From positions 1 to 64,000 of the forward strand of contig JBBROE010000002.1 of NCBI GenBank assembly GCA_038229695.1: a stretch of 64,000 nucleotides of DNA, in the 5' to 3' direction. The first letter of the stretch is position 1; the number at the start of each line of letters is the position of its first letter. The notes under the pieces are model-generated. The model worked only from the letters and a program-made list of their open reading frames with translations. It searched no databases and was not told where the DNA came from. Positions 35,411 through 43,362 of the stretch are shown piece after piece. The translations under genes and the position numbers were made by a program. Origin of the DNA: JACMLD01 sp038229695. GTDB taxonomy: Bacteria > Bacteroidota > Bacteroidia > Chitinophagales > Chitinophagaceae.

Positions 35411-35787
35411 TGGCAACGCCTGGTTTTATAGAAATTTTTGAACGCATCCGCGAGCGGCTCCTGGGTTATGCCGGGCAGATGGAGGTCCGCAGCCCGCCCT
35501 CAGCCTGTCACCTGTACATCGTCAACGACGTTGAACTCGCCGGCCGCAAATACAAGGAATGTTATTTCAGTGGGGTTGCCATAAAAAAGACGATGGTAGC
35601 GTTTTATTTTTTCCCGATTTATTCCCATCCCGGCCAGCTTAGTGTGCCTGTGGCGATACAAAAGAACCTGAAGGGTAAAAGCTGTTTCAACTTTACGTCG
35701 CTTTCGGCTGAACAGGAAAAGGCTGTTGCCGAATTACTGGAGGCGGGCGCCGTTTTTTACCGGGCGCAGCATATCCTTCCGGCCTGA
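35410..35787 (+). CDS. DUF1801-like small protein, tentative
   Basis: The product has 125 residues. It has the pattern YVxxKKxMVAFYFFPIYSHPGQL, then NLKGKSCFNFTSLSAEQEKAVAELLEAG, recalling DUF1801/YdhG-like proteins. The ATG overlaps the korA stop by one base (TAATG), so it is probably translated with korA. No function is known. Confidence 0.7.
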   Translation: MATPGFIEIFERIRERLLGYAGQMEVRSPPSACHLYIVNDVELAGRKYKECYFSGVAIKKTMVAFYFFPIYSHPGQLSVPVAIQKNLKGKSCFNFTSLSAEQEKAVAELLEAGAVFYRAQHILPA

Positions 35788-35870
35788 TAGCCCGTTCGCC
35801 CTGTCGCATTTTACCCTTGTCCGCTCCTGCGCCTGCCCGGTTTCAGGGGGGCTTTGCTTATCTTTACGGC

Positions 35871-36902
35871 ATGGAAGAGCTGTTGCAGCAAATTGATACT
35901 TATAAAATAGAAATTGAAGGACTGACTTTAACCGATGCCGCTTCGCTTGAAGCTTACCGCATACGGTTCCTGGGTTCAAAGGGCCTCCTGAAATCCATGA
36001 TGGGCGAGATGAAAAATGTGCCGGTGGAACAGAAGAAGTCGTTCGGCCAGGTGATGAATGATTTTAAGCAGTTCGCCGAAGCCAAGTATGAAGCCGCCAA
36101 ACCTGTTGGTGAAGGCAGCCACGCGCAGCAAGCCGATGCCGTTGATATAAGCCTGCCGGGCGATGATGTTCCCCTGGGCAGCCGGCATCCCATCAGCCTG
36201 ATGCGCAACAAGATCATCGAGATATTCGGTCGCCTTGGTTTTGCTGTGGCCGATGGCCCCGAGATTGAAGACGACTTTCACAACTTCACTGCCCTGAACC
36301 TGCCGGAGCACCACCCGGCAAGGGATATGCAGGATACCTTCTACGTACAGCAAAATCCAGACTGGCTGTTGCGCACCCATACCAGCAATGTGCAAATCAG
36401 GGAGATGGAAAAGGGCAAACTGCCCCTGCGCATCATTATGCCGGGCCGGGTGTACCGCAATGAAACCGTCAGCGCCCGCAGCCACTGTTTCTTCCACCAG
36501 GTGGAGGGATTGTACATTGACGAAAATGTATCGTTTGCCGATTTGAAACAGACGCTGTATTTCTTTGTGCAGGAGATGTATGGAAAAAATATAAAAATCC
36601 GTTTTCGGCCGAGTTATTTCCCCTTCACCGAACCCAGCGCCGAAATGGATATCGAGTGCCAGATCTGCCATGGCAAGGGATGCAGCATCTGCAAACAGAC
36701 AGGCTGGCTGGAAATTTTAGGCTGTGGTATGGTGCACCCGAACGTGCTTACCCAGTGCGGCATAGATCCGAATAAATTTACCGGTTTTGCTTTCGGCATG
36801 GGCATTGAAAGACCGACACTCTTGAAATATGGTATCAATGACATCCGGTTATTCAGCGAAAATGATGTGCGGTTTCTCCGGCAGTTTACCAGTGCGGTGT
36901 AG
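35871..36902 (+). CDS. pheS: Phenylalanine--tRNA ligase alpha subunit PheS
   Basis: The product has 343 residues from the ATG at 35871. The N-terminal coiled coil (about 1-85) is followed by the class II catalytic core: motif 2 in MPGRVYRNETVSARSHCFFHQVEG and motif 3 in GFAFGMGIERPTLLKYGINDIR. PheS charges tRNA-Phe as an alpha2beta2 enzyme with PheT, which is not in the window. A region with four Cys (CQICHGKGCSICKQTGW), unusual in E. coli-type PheS, may bind zinc as seen in some other bacterial PheS. Confidence 0.96.
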   Translation: MEELLQQIDTYKIEIEGLTLTDAASLEAYRIRFLGSKGLLKSMMGEMKNVPVEQKKSFGQVMNDFKQFAEAKYEAAKPVGEGSHAQQADAVDISLPGDDVPLGSRHPISLMRNKIIEIFGRLGFAVADGPEIEDDFHNFTALNLPEHHPARDMQDTFYVQQNPDWLLRTHTSNVQIREMEKGKLPLRIIMPGRVYRNETVSARSHCFFHQVEGLYIDENVSFADLKQTLYFFVQEMYGKNIKIRFRPSYFPFTEPSAEMDIECQICHGKGCSICKQTGWLEILGCGMVHPNVLTQCGIDPNKFTGFAFGMGIERPTLLKYGINDIRLFSENDVRFLRQFTSAV

Positions 36903-36928
36903 CGAAGTTTTGCTGCGCGATGAAATGG

Positions 36929-37837
36929 TCAGCTACCGGTGAGGTTCCGGAAAACGTCTTCTAGTTTTTGTTCGCCGCTCTGGAGCGATACGATATTGAA
37001 GTTGCGCTGAAGCGAGAGCGACAGCAGTTCCCGTTTTACATCGTGTTCGCCGGTGCAAACCAGTTCAAAGCTATTTTGAGGAAATGCGTGTACAGCCGCA
37101 ACGCCAGGCAATTGCTGCAGTAATTCCGTTGAAACGGTTTCGCGGAAACTTACTTTTACCACTTCGCGGGCTGCGGACTGCTTTCTCAATCCTTCGAGGG
37201 TGTTATCGGCAACCAGCTCACCATGATTGATGATCAGCACGCGGTCACAGAGGGCTTCTACCTCGGGAAGGATATGAGAGGAAAAGAGTACCGTTTTTTC
37301 TTTGCCCAGTTTTTTGATGACTTCCCTGATTTCAACAATCTGGTTGGGATCAAGTCCGGTGGTGGGTTCGTCCAGGATCAGTACTTCCGGATCGTGAATC
37401 ATCGCTGCGGCAAGTCCTACCCGTTGTTTATACCCTTTCGACAACTGCCCGATTTTTTTTTTGCTTTCAGGGGTAAGTCCGACCGTGGCGATGATGGCCT
37501 CCACCCGCTTACCGGCCTGCGGAATTTGTTGAATGCCGGCGATGAAGCGCAGGTATTCCCGTACATACATATCGTAATACAGGGCGTTGGATTCCGGGAG
37601 ATAACCGATTTTCTGTTTGGTTTGCAGCGGGTGGGCAGCCACGTCGATGCCGCATACCGTTACTTTTCCTGCGTCGGCGGCGAGGTAACCGGTGATGATT
37701 TTCATGGTGGTGGATTTGCCTGCGCCGTTCGGTCCGAGGAAACCCACTATTTCACCACTGGCGGCGGAGAACGAGATGTTGTTCACGGCTTTCTGTATAC
37801 CGTAAATTTTCGTGAGCCCGCTTACTTCAATTGACAT
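36929..37837 (-). CDS. gldA: ABC transporter ATP-binding protein GldA
   Basis: The product has 302 residues from the ATG at 37837. It is an ABC ATPase: Walker A FLGPNGAGKSTTMKI, the signature LSKGYKQRVGLAAAM and Walker B VLILDEPTTGLDPNQ. The full N-terminus MSIEVSGLTKIYGIQKAVNN matches GldA of flavobacterial gliding motility. GldA works with the membrane proteins GldF and GldG, which are not nearby. A shadow start five codons upstream is less likely. Confidence 0.9.
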   Translation of the reverse strand: MSIEVSGLTKIYGIQKAVNNISFSAASGEIVGFLGPNGAGKSTTMKIITGYLAADAGKVTVCGIDVAAHPLQTKQKIGYLPESNALYYDMYVREYLRFIAGIQQIPQAGKRVEAIIATVGLTPESKKKIGQLSKGYKQRVGLAAAMIHDPEVLILDEPTTGLDPNQIVEIREVIKKLGKEKTVLFSSHILPEVEALCDRVLIINHGELVADNTLEGLRKQSAAREVVKVSFRETVSTELLQQLPGVAAVHAFPQNSFELVCTGEHDVKRELLSLSLQRNFNIVSLQSGEQKLEDVFRNLTGS

Positions 37838-37902
37838 GGGGTAAAAGTACAAATCAAAAACCGAAAAGACTCCGGTGATAGCAGGGGGTAGCCAGGCGTG
37901 GA

Positions 37903-38139
37903 TTAATCTATCCGCCGGGCATCATCATATTCCCCCTTAAAGGCGTACCAGCCGAAAATGACAAGCCCAGTGGCTACGGGGATAAAGATGGCGATGATAA
38001 TTATCCAGGGCAGGGGCCTGCTGATATCGCCTTTGCCGGACGCGCTGATATGGGCTGCCGCGGACTTAAGGAGGAGGAAGAAGAGTACGGGTGCCAGTGC
38101 CATCCAAACAATGCCTAACCATCTTTTAAGCTGATTCAT
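37903..38139 (-). CDS. Small membrane protein, unknown function
   Basis: The product has 78 residues with two membrane helices (about 9-25 and 45-66) and a short charged tail EYDDARRID. No family was recognised. It lies 11 bases after the MFS transporter gene on the same strand and may be co-transcribed with it. Confidence 0.7.
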   Translation of the reverse strand: MNQLKRWLGIVWMALAPVLFFLLLKSAAAHISASGKGDISRPLPWIIIIAIFIPVATGLVIFGWYAFKGEYDDARRID

Positions 38140-38150
38140 AAACTACTGAT

Positions 38151-39659
38151 TTAAGTGAGGTCAGGGTCCGCCGCTTTATTACTGATGTAGAGACTGCCGA
38201 TGATAAAGCAGAGGCCGCCAACTATTATCGGGTACCAGAGGCCGGACAGGTAATTGGTACCGGGCAGCGTGGTGATTAATGTAGCAATAAAGGGCACCAG
38301 CCCGCCAAAAACGCCGTTACCGATATGGTAGGGCAGCGACATGGAGGTGTAGCGGATGCGGGTGGGAAACAGTTCAACAAGAAAGGCAGCCACGGGTCCA
38401 TACACCATGGCCACAAAGACCACCATGAGTGCAATGTAGGCGATCATGCTGATGCGGCCTGTTTCTCCCAGGGTGGTAATTTTGGTGACCACCGCCGGTT
38501 GCTTTTCACCAGTTGACCGGGTGACCTGTTTGCTGCTGATGAGCTGGCTGCTGCCATCCTCAAAGAAATTACTGATGGTAGTGGTATGCAGGGAGTCTGA
38601 CGTGCCGGGAACCAGGGAAGCGGCGCGGTCGATCTTTACCTGGCCGGCCAGGATCGTTTTTTGGGTGACGTCCGCCGTGTTATACATCTGCCGGAATACC
38701 GGGCGGTACAGCAACACGCCCAGCAGCATACCGGCCAGCATAATATTTTTCCGGCCCCATTTATCCGAGAGGCTTCCGAAGATGACGAAGAAGGGGGTGG
38801 CAATGACCAGGGCCACGAGGATGATGGTATTGGCTTGTTCGTAATCCAGTAGGCATTTGGTGAGGATGAAACTCTGCGCATAAAACTGGCTGGTGTACCA
38901 GATCACGCCCTGGCCCATGGTTACACCGAACAGGGCCAGCAGCACCATTTTAAAGTTGCCTTTACGGGCGAAGCTTTCGCGCAGGGGGTTTGCCGATGTG
39001 GTGCCGCTGGCTTTGAGCTTTGCAAAGAGCGGGCTTTCTTTCATCCTCAAGCGGATAAAGATGGATACCGCAACCAGTACAATCGACAGCAGGAACGGGA
39101 TACGCCAGCCAAAGCCATTGGCAAAATTTTCGACACCGGTAATCCGCCGCACGGATAGAATGACCACGAGGCTCAGAAAAAGACCGAGGGTCGCGGTGGT
39201 TTGAATAAAGCTGGTGTAATAGCCTCTCCGGTGAGCAGGCACCTGTTCGGCTACATAGGTGGCCGCGCCGCCGTATTCACCGCCCAGTGCGAGACCCTGA
39301 ACCAGCCGGAGCAGGAGGATCAGCAACGGCGCCCAGCCGCCGATGGTGGCATAACCCGGTACACAGCCGATCAGGAAAGTGGCGCCGCCCATGAGGATAA
39401 GCGTGAGCAGGAAGGTGTATTTCCTGCCGATGCGGTCACCGAGGCGGCCGAATACCAACGCCCCAAACGGCCGGACAATGAAGCCCGCTGCAAAGGTAGC
39501 CAGGGTGGACAGCAGGGCTGCAGTTGGATTGGTATCCGGGAAAAATTTATGGGCGATGATCGTCGACAGGCTGCCGAAAATATAGAAGTCGTACCATTCT
39601 ATAAGTGTCCCTGCCGAAGAGGCCGTGATCACTTTCCAGATTTCTTTGGTGGAAGTCAT
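38151..39659 (-). CDS. MHS-family MFS transporter (metabolite:H+ symporter type)
   Basis: The product has 502 residues and 12 membrane helices. It has the MHS/ProP signatures: GTLIEWYDFYIFGSLSTI, FGRLGDRIGRKYTFLLTL, and LVQGLALGGEYGGAATYVAEQ. A large insertion between helices 7 and 8 (about residues 335-400, with ILAGQVKIDRAASLVPGTSD) sits in the usual cytoplasmic loop. Substrates in the family include proline, citrate and alpha-ketoglutarate; none can be assigned here. Confidence 0.92.
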   Translation of the reverse strand: MTSTKEIWKVITASSAGTLIEWYDFYIFGSLSTIIAHKFFPDTNPTAALLSTLATFAAGFIVRPFGALVFGRLGDRIGRKYTFLLTLILMGGATFLIGCVPGYATIGGWAPLLILLLRLVQGLALGGEYGGAATYVAEQVPAHRRGYYTSFIQTTATLGLFLSLVVILSVRRITGVENFANGFGWRIPFLLSIVLVAVSIFIRLRMKESPLFAKLKASGTTSANPLRESFARKGNFKMVLLALFGVTMGQGVIWYTSQFYAQSFILTKCLLDYEQANTIILVALVIATPFFVIFGSLSDKWGRKNIMLAGMLLGVLLYRPVFRQMYNTADVTQKTILAGQVKIDRAASLVPGTSDSLHTTTISNFFEDGSSQLISSKQVTRSTGEKQPAVVTKITTLGETGRISMIAYIALMVVFVAMVYGPVAAFLVELFPTRIRYTSMSLPYHIGNGVFGGLVPFIATLITTLPGTNYLSGLWYPIIVGGLCFIIGSLYISNKAADPDLT

Positions 39660-39755
39660 ATCGCAATTAATCTGGAATGAATGTAGGCAATATAAGCACT
39701 ACCCGGAAAAAATTATGCCATTGCGGGGAGCGCATCATACGGCGGAACAAACAGC

Positions 39756-40391
39756 TTAGAGGTCGTCGTATTCGTAGATTTGATCGATGTGTGTGCCGGC
39801 CTTCATTTCAAACACCGGGTTGATGATGCCGTCCGTGAGGCCATATACCCAGCCGTGGATATCCGGGCGTTGCTCATGTTTCCAGGCCCGCTGGATGATG
39901 GATGTTTTTGCGAGGTTAAACACCTGTTCCACGACATTGAGCTCGGTAAGCCGGTTTATTCTTTTTTCTTCATCGGCGATGGCATCCAGCTCGGTACGGT
40001 GAAGGCGGTAGACATCTTTGATATTCCGCAGCCACATGTTAAGGACGGCCTTGAAATCATTGTTGGTAATGGCCGCTTTAATACCGCCGCAACCATAATG
40101 CCCGCACACGATGACATGTTTTACGCGGAGATGATTGACGGCAAAATCCAGTACGCTGAGCAGGTTTACATCGGTGTTGACGACGATATTGGCGACATTC
40201 CGGTGTACAAATATTTCACCGGGCTGGGTGCCGGTAATCTGGTTGGCGGGCACTCGGCTGTCGCTGCAGCCAATCCAAAGAAATTCCGGGGTCTGCAGAA
40301 GTGCCAGCTGCCTGAAATAGGCAGGGTCCTTATCCACCATCTCCGATGCCCAGGTCTTGTTATCGGCCAAAAGTTTCTCGTAAGGTTCCAT
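39756..40391 (-). CDS. can: Beta-class carbonic anhydrase 1
   Basis: The product has 211 residues. Zinc ligands of the beta class are present: Cys42 and Asp44 in GCSDSR, and His98 and Cys101 in GHYGCGG, the numbering matching E. coli Can. It interconverts CO2 and bicarbonate. It lies downstream of a terminator that ends the SulP/carbonic anhydrase 2 unit, so it is a separate transcription unit. Confidence 0.95.
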   Translation of the reverse strand: MEPYEKLLADNKTWASEMVDKDPAYFRQLALLQTPEFLWIGCSDSRVPANQITGTQPGEIFVHRNVANIVVNTDVNLLSVLDFAVNHLRVKHVIVCGHYGCGGIKAAITNNDFKAVLNMWLRNIKDVYRLHRTELDAIADEEKRINRLTELNVVEQVFNLAKTSIIQRAWKHEQRPDIHGWVYGLTDGIINPVFEMKAGTHIDQIYEYDDL

Positions 40392-40436
40392 GGTATGAAG
40401 ATACTTTTTTCAGGCCGACTACACCCTTGGGGCAAG

Positions 40437-40470
40437 ATAAAAAAATTGCCGGACCGTTAAGGGCCCGGCA
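40437..40470 (-). terminator. Intrinsic terminator of the SulP/carbonic anhydrase 2 operon
   Basis: On the minus strand TGCCGGGCC pairs with GGTCCGGCA (9 base pairs, one G-T pair) around a 6-base loop, followed by ATTTTTTT. It lies 30 bases after the carbonic anhydrase 2 stop. Confidence 0.8.
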
Positions 40471-40499
40471 GGAGAAAATGCGTTCGGAGACGCTGGGTC

Positions 40500-41111
40500 T
40501 TATACTTCTTTTCCCCCGTGGGGGCCTACCTGGCAGACCCTTTTCAATAAGCCGTTTTCCAGGCCATAGACCAGCCCGTGGAGCTGTGGGGTATGCCCGC
40601 TGGCCCATGCGGCGCTGACGGTTGCCGTTTGGGCAAGGTGGCTGATTTGCTGGTTTACATTTAATTCAACGAGGCGGTTGGTCCTTTCTGTTTCATCCGC
40701 GATGAGGTTCAACTCCTCCCAATTTAACGCCATCACTGTTTTGATGTGGGAGAGCCAGGAAGCCAGCATGCCAAAACTCTGGCCAGACAGGGCTGCCTTA
40801 ATGCCGCCGCAGCCGTAATGTCCACATACAATTACATGTTTCACCTGCAGGTGGGTGACGGCATAATCAAGGACGCTGAGCACGTTCATGTCGTTTTTCA
40901 CGACAAGGTTGGCAATATTGCGGTGTACGAATACCTCACCCGGATGGGTACCCGTAATTTTGTTGGCGGGAACGCGGCTGTCGCTGCACCCGATCCACAG
41001 GAAATCCGGTTGCTGGCGCTGCGCCATGCGCCTGAAATATTCCGGGTCGTCCATTAGTGTTTCCTGTACCCATGCCTTATTCTCCAATAGTATTTTATCT
41101 ATTTTAAGCAT
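40500..41111 (-). CDS. Beta-class carbonic anhydrase 2
   Basis: The product has 203 residues. The zinc and catalytic residues match carbonic anhydrase 1: Cys42-Ser-Asp44-Ser-Arg46, and His and Cys in GHYGCGG. Its start overlaps the SulP gene end by 8 bases, a tight link that suggests carbonic anhydrase on a bicarbonate transporter. The two anhydrases are similar over their whole length and probably arose by duplication. Confidence 0.95.
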   Translation of the reverse strand: MLKIDKILLENKAWVQETLMDDPEYFRRMAQRQQPDFLWIGCSDSRVPANKITGTHPGEVFVHRNIANLVVKNDMNVLSVLDYAVTHLQVKHVIVCGHYGCGGIKAALSGQSFGMLASWLSHIKTVMALNWEELNLIADETERTNRLVELNVNQQISHLAQTATVSAAWASGHTPQLHGLVYGLENGLLKRVCQVGPHGGKEV

Positions 41112-42695
41112 ATACTTCAGTTTGTGCGACTGATTTTTCAGTCACGGGTTTTTGAAATCCCTGTTCTTTAAAATGGCTTTGTTTAAGTTCAGTATGTATT
41201 TGTTTGAGGTGGGCATGTTTTATGAAGTCCTCGATTACTTCCACCACATCCGGGTCGATAAAGTCGGCCCGGGTAGCATCAATCAGTACAAAGGAATTCT
41301 CCGGCACCTCTTCCAGTTTCATTTTCACCACGGGTTTGTTCAGGAAAGAAACATCTTTCCGCAACCGGAACAGGAATTTGTTGCCATCATGCACGACCAT
41401 AACGGCCGATTTGAAATTGCTGCGTACCAAAAAGAACAGGCCAACTGCGCAACCGATCAATATGCCAAAAAGCAGGTCTGTAAGCAGGATCGCTACGATG
41501 GTGATAACAAATGGCAGAAATTGGTTCCATCCTTTTTTATAGTAACTCGTAAACAGCGACACCTTCGACAATTTGTAACCGGTGTAAATGAGAATGGCTG
41601 CCAGCGAGGTATAAGGGATAAAGTTCAGCAGCCCGGGTATCAGCGCTACGCACAACAACAGGAAGACCCCATGCAGGAAAGCACTCATTTTTGTTTTTGC
41701 ACCGGCGTTGACGCCTGCCGACGTACGCACGATCACGGAAGTAAGCGGCAATCCGCCGAGCATGCCCGAAACGATATTGCCGATACCCTGGGCCTTCAGC
41801 TCCCGGTTGGTGGGTGTCACGCGCTGGTAAGGATCGAGATCATCCGCAGCTTCAATGTTCAGTAGCGTCTCAAGGCTAGCTACAATGGCCAGGGTGAGCC
41901 CGGTTATCCATACATCGGGGTTAGACAGGTAACTGAAATCGGGAAGCGTAAAAAAGGAAGCGAACTCACTAAAGCTGCCTGCGACCGGGATGTTGACCAG
42001 GTGCGATTTTCCGAGGGCAAACCCGGGATAGCCCGCTTTCAAAATTTCATTGATGCCGATACCGGCCAGGACCACCACAAGGGGCGCCGGAATCAGTTTG
42101 AAGAACGGGAATTTTTTAAGCAGCACTTTATCCCAAAGCATTTGTATGCCCAGGGACAGAAACCCTATCATGAGGGCAACAGGCAGGATATTTCCCGCTG
42201 CCAGCAGGATGGCTGAGAAAGTATTGTTCCCGTCTTTCTGTAGAAATTCCTCATCCCCGGTGAAATCATTTTCATACCCTAAAAAATGGGGCAGCTGTTT
42301 AAGAATCAGGATCAGCCCGATGGAGGCGAGCATGCCCTTGATCACTGCTGAAGGAATATAATCACCGAGTACCCCTGCTTTCAAAAAGCCGAGGATGACC
42401 TGCAGGAAGCCGGCGATCACAACGGCGACCAGGAAAGCGTCGAAGACCTGGAGTTTACCGATGGCCACGGCTACGATTGCAGTCAGCCCCGCGGCAGGTC
42501 CGGCCACGCTCAGGTTGGATCCGCTGAGTGAACCAATCACAAGTCCCCCGACAATGCCCCCAATGAGACCGGAGAACAACGGGGCATTGCTCCCAGCGCA
42601 ATACCCAGACAGAGGGGTAGTGCCACGAGAAATACGACAACGGAAGCGGGGAAATCGGCCGTTAAATTGCTGAGATATGATGTAGCTTTTTTCAT
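41104..42695 (-). CDS. SulP family inorganic anion/bicarbonate transporter, frame broken by one missing base
   Basis: The natural N-terminus is MKKATSYLSNLTADFPASVV with ALPLCLGIALG (start 42695), and the rest continues as SNAPLFSGLIGGIVGG in another frame. The two parts join near 42590, where GGGAGCAATGCC lacks one base relative to an uninterrupted frame. A continuous frame from 42702 exists but its first 35 residues are out-of-frame noise. The long part contains the SulP signatures GSNLSVAGPAAGLT and the membrane region, then a C-terminal STAS domain (about the last 110 residues). It overlaps carbonic anhydrase 2, so bicarbonate uptake is the likely job. It could be a pseudogene, a frameshift-expressed gene or a sequencing error. 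Confidence 0.9.
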
Positions 42696-42709
42696 AATAC
42701 ATAGTAAAT

Positions 42710-42747
42710 ACCTGGTATACATGGAATAGCCATAACTGTATACAGGT
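42710..42747 (-). promoter_or_regulatory. Inverted repeat upstream of the SulP gene
   Basis: ACCTGGTATACA and TGTATACAGGT form an inverted repeat with one extra base, separated by 15 bases and beginning 15 bases before the SulP start. Such palindromes usually bind a dimeric regulator, or form a leader hairpin. No regulator gene is adjacent. Confidence 0.45.
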
Positions 42748-42748
42748 G

Positions 42749-42782
42749 AACAGGGTAACGCCCGGTGGGCAAACCTGTTTTT
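42749..42782 (+). terminator. Hairpin with T run in the SulP leader
   Basis: AACAGG pairs with CCTGTT, with an inner GCCC/GGGC stem, and is followed by TTTTTG. It looks like a plus-strand terminator, but no plus-strand gene ends here, so on the minus strand it may act as a leader structure. Confidence 0.35.
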
Positions 42783-42868
42783 GTTAAAATATAAGGATAG
42801 AAATAACTACCGGAGTCCCGTAAACGTGAACTGTTAACGGGATAAAATACCGGAGTGAACAGAAGTGA

Positions 42869-43276
42869 TTATGAAAAAATTTTGGGGGGGGGCGTTGGCA
42901 GTGAGGGGTAATGAACGGGAAGCTTTCCACTTCCTGCACCGATGCCCGGCTTTGTATACGCTACCATTGATATTCCGGAGGAACGCATACCATGGTGGGT
43001 GAATACAGAAAATTCCTTGGTGCTGTCTTTCTTTTCTTTGCAAAAACCGGTCTCTGGCGAACTGTCCTGGTCCTCTTCTGCAGGAGCGGAAGCAGCGGTC
43101 TGAACAGCTTTTTTATTTTTGGCGGAAACGACATAACCAGACCCTACGATACAGCACAGCAGCGCTGCCAAAACAGCGGCTGCTATTAATTTCAGTACCG
43201 GGGTAGTCTTATGTTTCACGAGGGCAAAAGTACCAAAAAATAATTGGGGCTCCAACCGGTTTATTTTTTTTAACAC
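42869..43276 (-). CDS. Small membrane-anchored protein, unknown function
   Basis: The product has up to 135 residues. One hydrophobic segment (about residues 27-50, VLKLIAAAVLAALLCCIVGS) is followed by an Ala/Glu/Asp-rich extracellular part. The last codons run through a tract of nine C on this strand (G on plus, 42884-42892). The product has no recognised family. It could be a real small protein; the start and even the gene are not certain. Confidence 0.45.
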   Translation of the reverse strand: MLKKINRLEPQLFFGTFALVKHKTTPVLKLIAAAVLAALLCCIVGSGYVVSAKNKKAVQTAASAPAEEDQDSSPETGFCKEKKDSTKEFSVFTHHGMRSSGISMVAYTKPGIGAGSGKLPVHYPSLPTPPPKIFS

Positions 43277-43362
43277 CTGTATTCATTAATAATCAAGCTT
43301 GTAACTTCATGCTTCCCGACCAATCATTAACCGGGTACTTCTACCTTCAAACGATTTGAGCT

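Noticed and set aside
33857..35416. A 519-codon open frame antisense to korA
   Set aside because: korA on the other strand has all family motifs, while the antisense frame has none; it is a shadow caused by codon bias.
41104..42702. The continuous SulP frame with N-terminus MYYEKSYIIS as the true protein
   Set aside because: The first 35 residues have no SulP character, while the other frame at 42695 encodes the expected N-terminus; a missing base explains both.
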